A stretch of DNA of 64,000 nt, from positions 5,322,968 to 5,386,967 of the forward strand of contig CP141141.1 of the NCBI GenBank assembly GCA_035235625.1. Direction: 5' to 3'. Within the stretch, counting starts at the first letter, position 1. Every line of letters begins with the position of its first letter. Source of the DNA: Saururus chinensis. Its lineage: Eukaryota; Streptophyta; Magnoliopsida; Piperales; Saururaceae. The notes under the pieces were generated by a model, which made no database searches, was not told where the DNA came from, and saw nothing but the letters and a program-made list of their open reading frames with translations. Positions 62,051 through 64,000 of this stretch are shown here, piece by piece. Position numbers and translations under genes: made by a program.

Positions 62051-62189
62051 TGACGTGCAAAAACGCACGTCAAAAGCCCACTTCATCATTTTCAAACCCT
62101 TGATGTGTAGGGTTAATAAAAAATAGGCCCTACACATCAAGGGTTTGAAAATGATGAAGTGAGCTTTTGACATGCATTTTTGCACGTCA
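62051..62189. mobile_element. Nearly perfect foldback element, 139 bp
   Basis: Arms 62051-62113 and 62127-62189 are inverted copies with only a few mismatches around TAATAAAAAATAG. Ends are TGACGTGCAAAAACG and its complement. The outer end is itself a small hairpin (GACGTGCAAAAACGCACGTC) in the left arm. It looks like a young MITE or small-RNA-forming hairpin. Confidence 0.93.
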
Positions 62190-63255
62190 TGGAAGCATTT
62201 TTCTTCTAGAAAAACACTTAACCCATTTTGGTTAAGGGTCCACATGCTTCTCCTGCCTCCATATTCAGTCTTTTCCATCCTCTATGCTCTTCTCCCTTTC
62301 CCTCTCTGCTCAGATCTCTCCTTCACAATGTGCCTAGACACAGCTATCTCTCTTGTCTACACTCTTCTTCCTAGTTCAAAATCTTCAATCTCTCTCTACT
62401 TAAAAAATCTTAGAGGATTTCTAATGAAAGATGTCAAATTGAGTCATTGAAGATGCTCAAGTGGTTCATCCATATACCTATGTGGCAATTTGACAACCCA
62501 TAAACCAACCATAAATATTATTTAAGACAAGTGGTAGAAAGGAAAAAAATTAAAACGTGGTAAAAATAAAGGTAAAATAGAAATAAACATAAAGAAATGG
62601 CATCTCCATTTGGAGGCCCCATAAATGGCACCCTAGTTAGAATGTTGGGATTTCATTTCTGAACATTTGTTATGCCATGCCGGACACCATTTGGAAATGA
62701 TGTTCTTTTTGAAGATGCTCTTATAAGTGAAGCCTTAGTTAATGATCCTGAATTTCTGGAGGCCAATAAGAAGAAAATAAATGAAGTTTGACATAACCCG
62801 AATAACTCAACCCAACCTGTTTACCTAACCATCGCTAGACCTGACCAACCCTACTAATATAAGGTCTAGAGTCTTAAAAATAAGGATATAAGGATCGGGT
62901 TGGGTAATTACCTAACTAATCTGCTTAAACTTATTAAGCTTATTTACCTGACGCACAGTCTTTCATTTTTCAAGACCAGGTGATCGAGGATATGTTTTCC
63001 TATTGTATACCGGTCTTCATTCAATTGCCAAATTTAAATCCTTACATCTCGTGTCTACAATATTTCTAAAGTTATATGCACAAGATACACTCAATATTTG
63101 TTAAAAATATATGAACCATATAAAATTATTAAAGTAATATTTATTACTTGCATAACTTGACCAAGTCGGATTAGAGTTTGCATGTTCAACCCTTTTAAGG
63201 TTAGGGTCAAAGCCAACCCAACCTAAACCTAATCCGGCTCTTTTAGCAACTCTGG
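62190..63255. other. Non-coding stretch
   Basis: GAAGATGCTC occurs at 62448 and 62732. The latter, read inverted, is like the GAGCATCTTCA end of common plant MITEs, but no matching opposite end was found. The section at 62800-63240 has repeated AACCCAACC/GGTTGGG words. No gene. Confidence 0.4.
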
Positions 63256-64000
63256 ATGACAATGATAATTTCATTACAACTCCAATCTCAACTCAAAAAT
63301 CTAGGTTGGAGGCTTATCTATGATTTTAACTCATTGTTTGTTACTGTGTTTAAATCTAGATATTTTCCAAATTGCTCTTTTTCCGGAAGCACCTTTGAGA
63401 AGCAACCCTTCTCTTGTTTGGCAAAGCTTCATGGCAGCAAGACCTTTCATTATTCAAGGCTCTATTTGGAGAATTGGAATGGGTAGCGGGTTAAAATTTG
63501 GAGTGATGGATGGCTGCCTACACCCTCTACCTTTCGTGTGATTTCCCCTTGCTTTCTACTTCCCCAAGATGCCATGGTCTCTCAACTTTTGAATTATTCA
63601 CTTAATTGTTTGAATGAAGAATTAGTCGAAGAAGTCTTTCTACCTATAGATGTAGAAGTAATTTTAGACATTCAATTATGATTTTTGTAAGTGATGTAGA
63701 AAACATGATCCAACATGCTTTGTACCTAGATCTAGATTTTTATGGGCTCACCCTAGTAGGGAATTTATAAAACTGAATTTTGATGGAGCTTTTGATTCTA
63801 ATACCCATGAAGGAGGTGTTGAAATAGTGGCCAGTGACTGGTTGGGGAATGTGCAAGCATGTTTTTTTTTTCATGACGTGTTTGATGCTTATGAAGCTGA
63901 GACGAAGGCTAGGCGAAAGGCAATTTGGGTTGCTGTTGAGCTTGGGCAATATTTGAAGGGGATGCTCTCCAAGTTATTAAGGACATTCAGCATATACTAG
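63256..64000 (+). pseudogene. LINE (non-LTR retrotransposon) RT tail and RNase H, truncated by the window
   Basis: In shifting frames the + strand gives NLGWRLIYDFNSLFVTVFKS, RYFPNCSFSGST, NPSLVWQSFMAARPF, IQGSIWRIGMG, then DGWLPTPSTFRVISP. This is the linker between RT and RNase H of plant LINE ORF2. From about 63765 comes an RNase H start (KLNFDGAFDSNTHEGG), ACFFFHDVFDAYEAE and later EGDALQVIKDIQHI. The element would copy itself by target-primed reverse transcription. Frameshifts and stops make it inactive. The 3' end lies beyond the window. Confidence 0.82.

Overview
This is nuclear DNA from a flowering plant. It is AT-rich, crowded with nested transposable elements, and carries one intact host gene with introns. 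Stowaway- and Tourist-type MITEs are frequent, which fits a monocot but does not prove it, so I do not name a species. The single well-supported host gene is a seven-exon LONELY GUY (LOG) cytokinin-activating phosphoribohydrolase on the + strand (57188-58534, 222 codons). I could read every exon, splice junction and the catalytic PGGxGTxxE motif.

Layout. 1-2531: microsatellite, a 21-bp minisatellite and LTR-like debris ending exactly where a decayed mudrA transposase resumes. 2533-11786: MULE-type element A, with a mudrA C-terminus on + and a Ulp1 (C48) protease pseudogene on -. Its protease domain is split by a complete non-autonomous CACTA element (5865-8605, 3-bp ATA duplication). 13700-23381: a decayed Ty3/gypsy retrotransposon with both LTRs, a near-perfect target duplication and gag-PR-RT-RNaseH-INT order. 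Two smaller LTR elements of one family are nested in its pol, in opposite orientations (16421-17725 and 19641-22368). 23566-29603: Stowaway-like MITEs in sequence that is otherwise featureless. 30430-40960: MULE-type element B, built like A, with a mudrA pseudogene on + and a DUF1985/Ulp1-type pseudogene on -. A 526-bp hAT-type MITE containing two tRNA-like modules sits in its transposase. A 3.5-kb solo LTR with an exact 5-bp duplication sits between its two genes. 42700-43560: an isolated GC-rich patch. 44420-56923: foldback elements, tandem duplications, a probable second long LTR and a 568-bp PIF/Tourist-type MITE. 57030-58700: the LOG gene. 58700-64000: tandem repeats, a 139-bp near-perfect foldback, and the RT/RNase H end of a LINE running off the window.

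The most unusual signal is shared by the two MULE-type elements. Each has its non-coding parts filled with copies of its own short palindrome-like motif. In A the motif is GTGTTATCGATAACAC-like; in B it is CATCGCAACA/TTGCAATG-like. In both, the motif appears to be absent from recognisable exons. The second unusual signal is the hAT-type MITE carrying two tRNA-like Pol III box sets in tandem. Apart from LOG, all recognisable coding sequence belongs to mobile elements and is broken.
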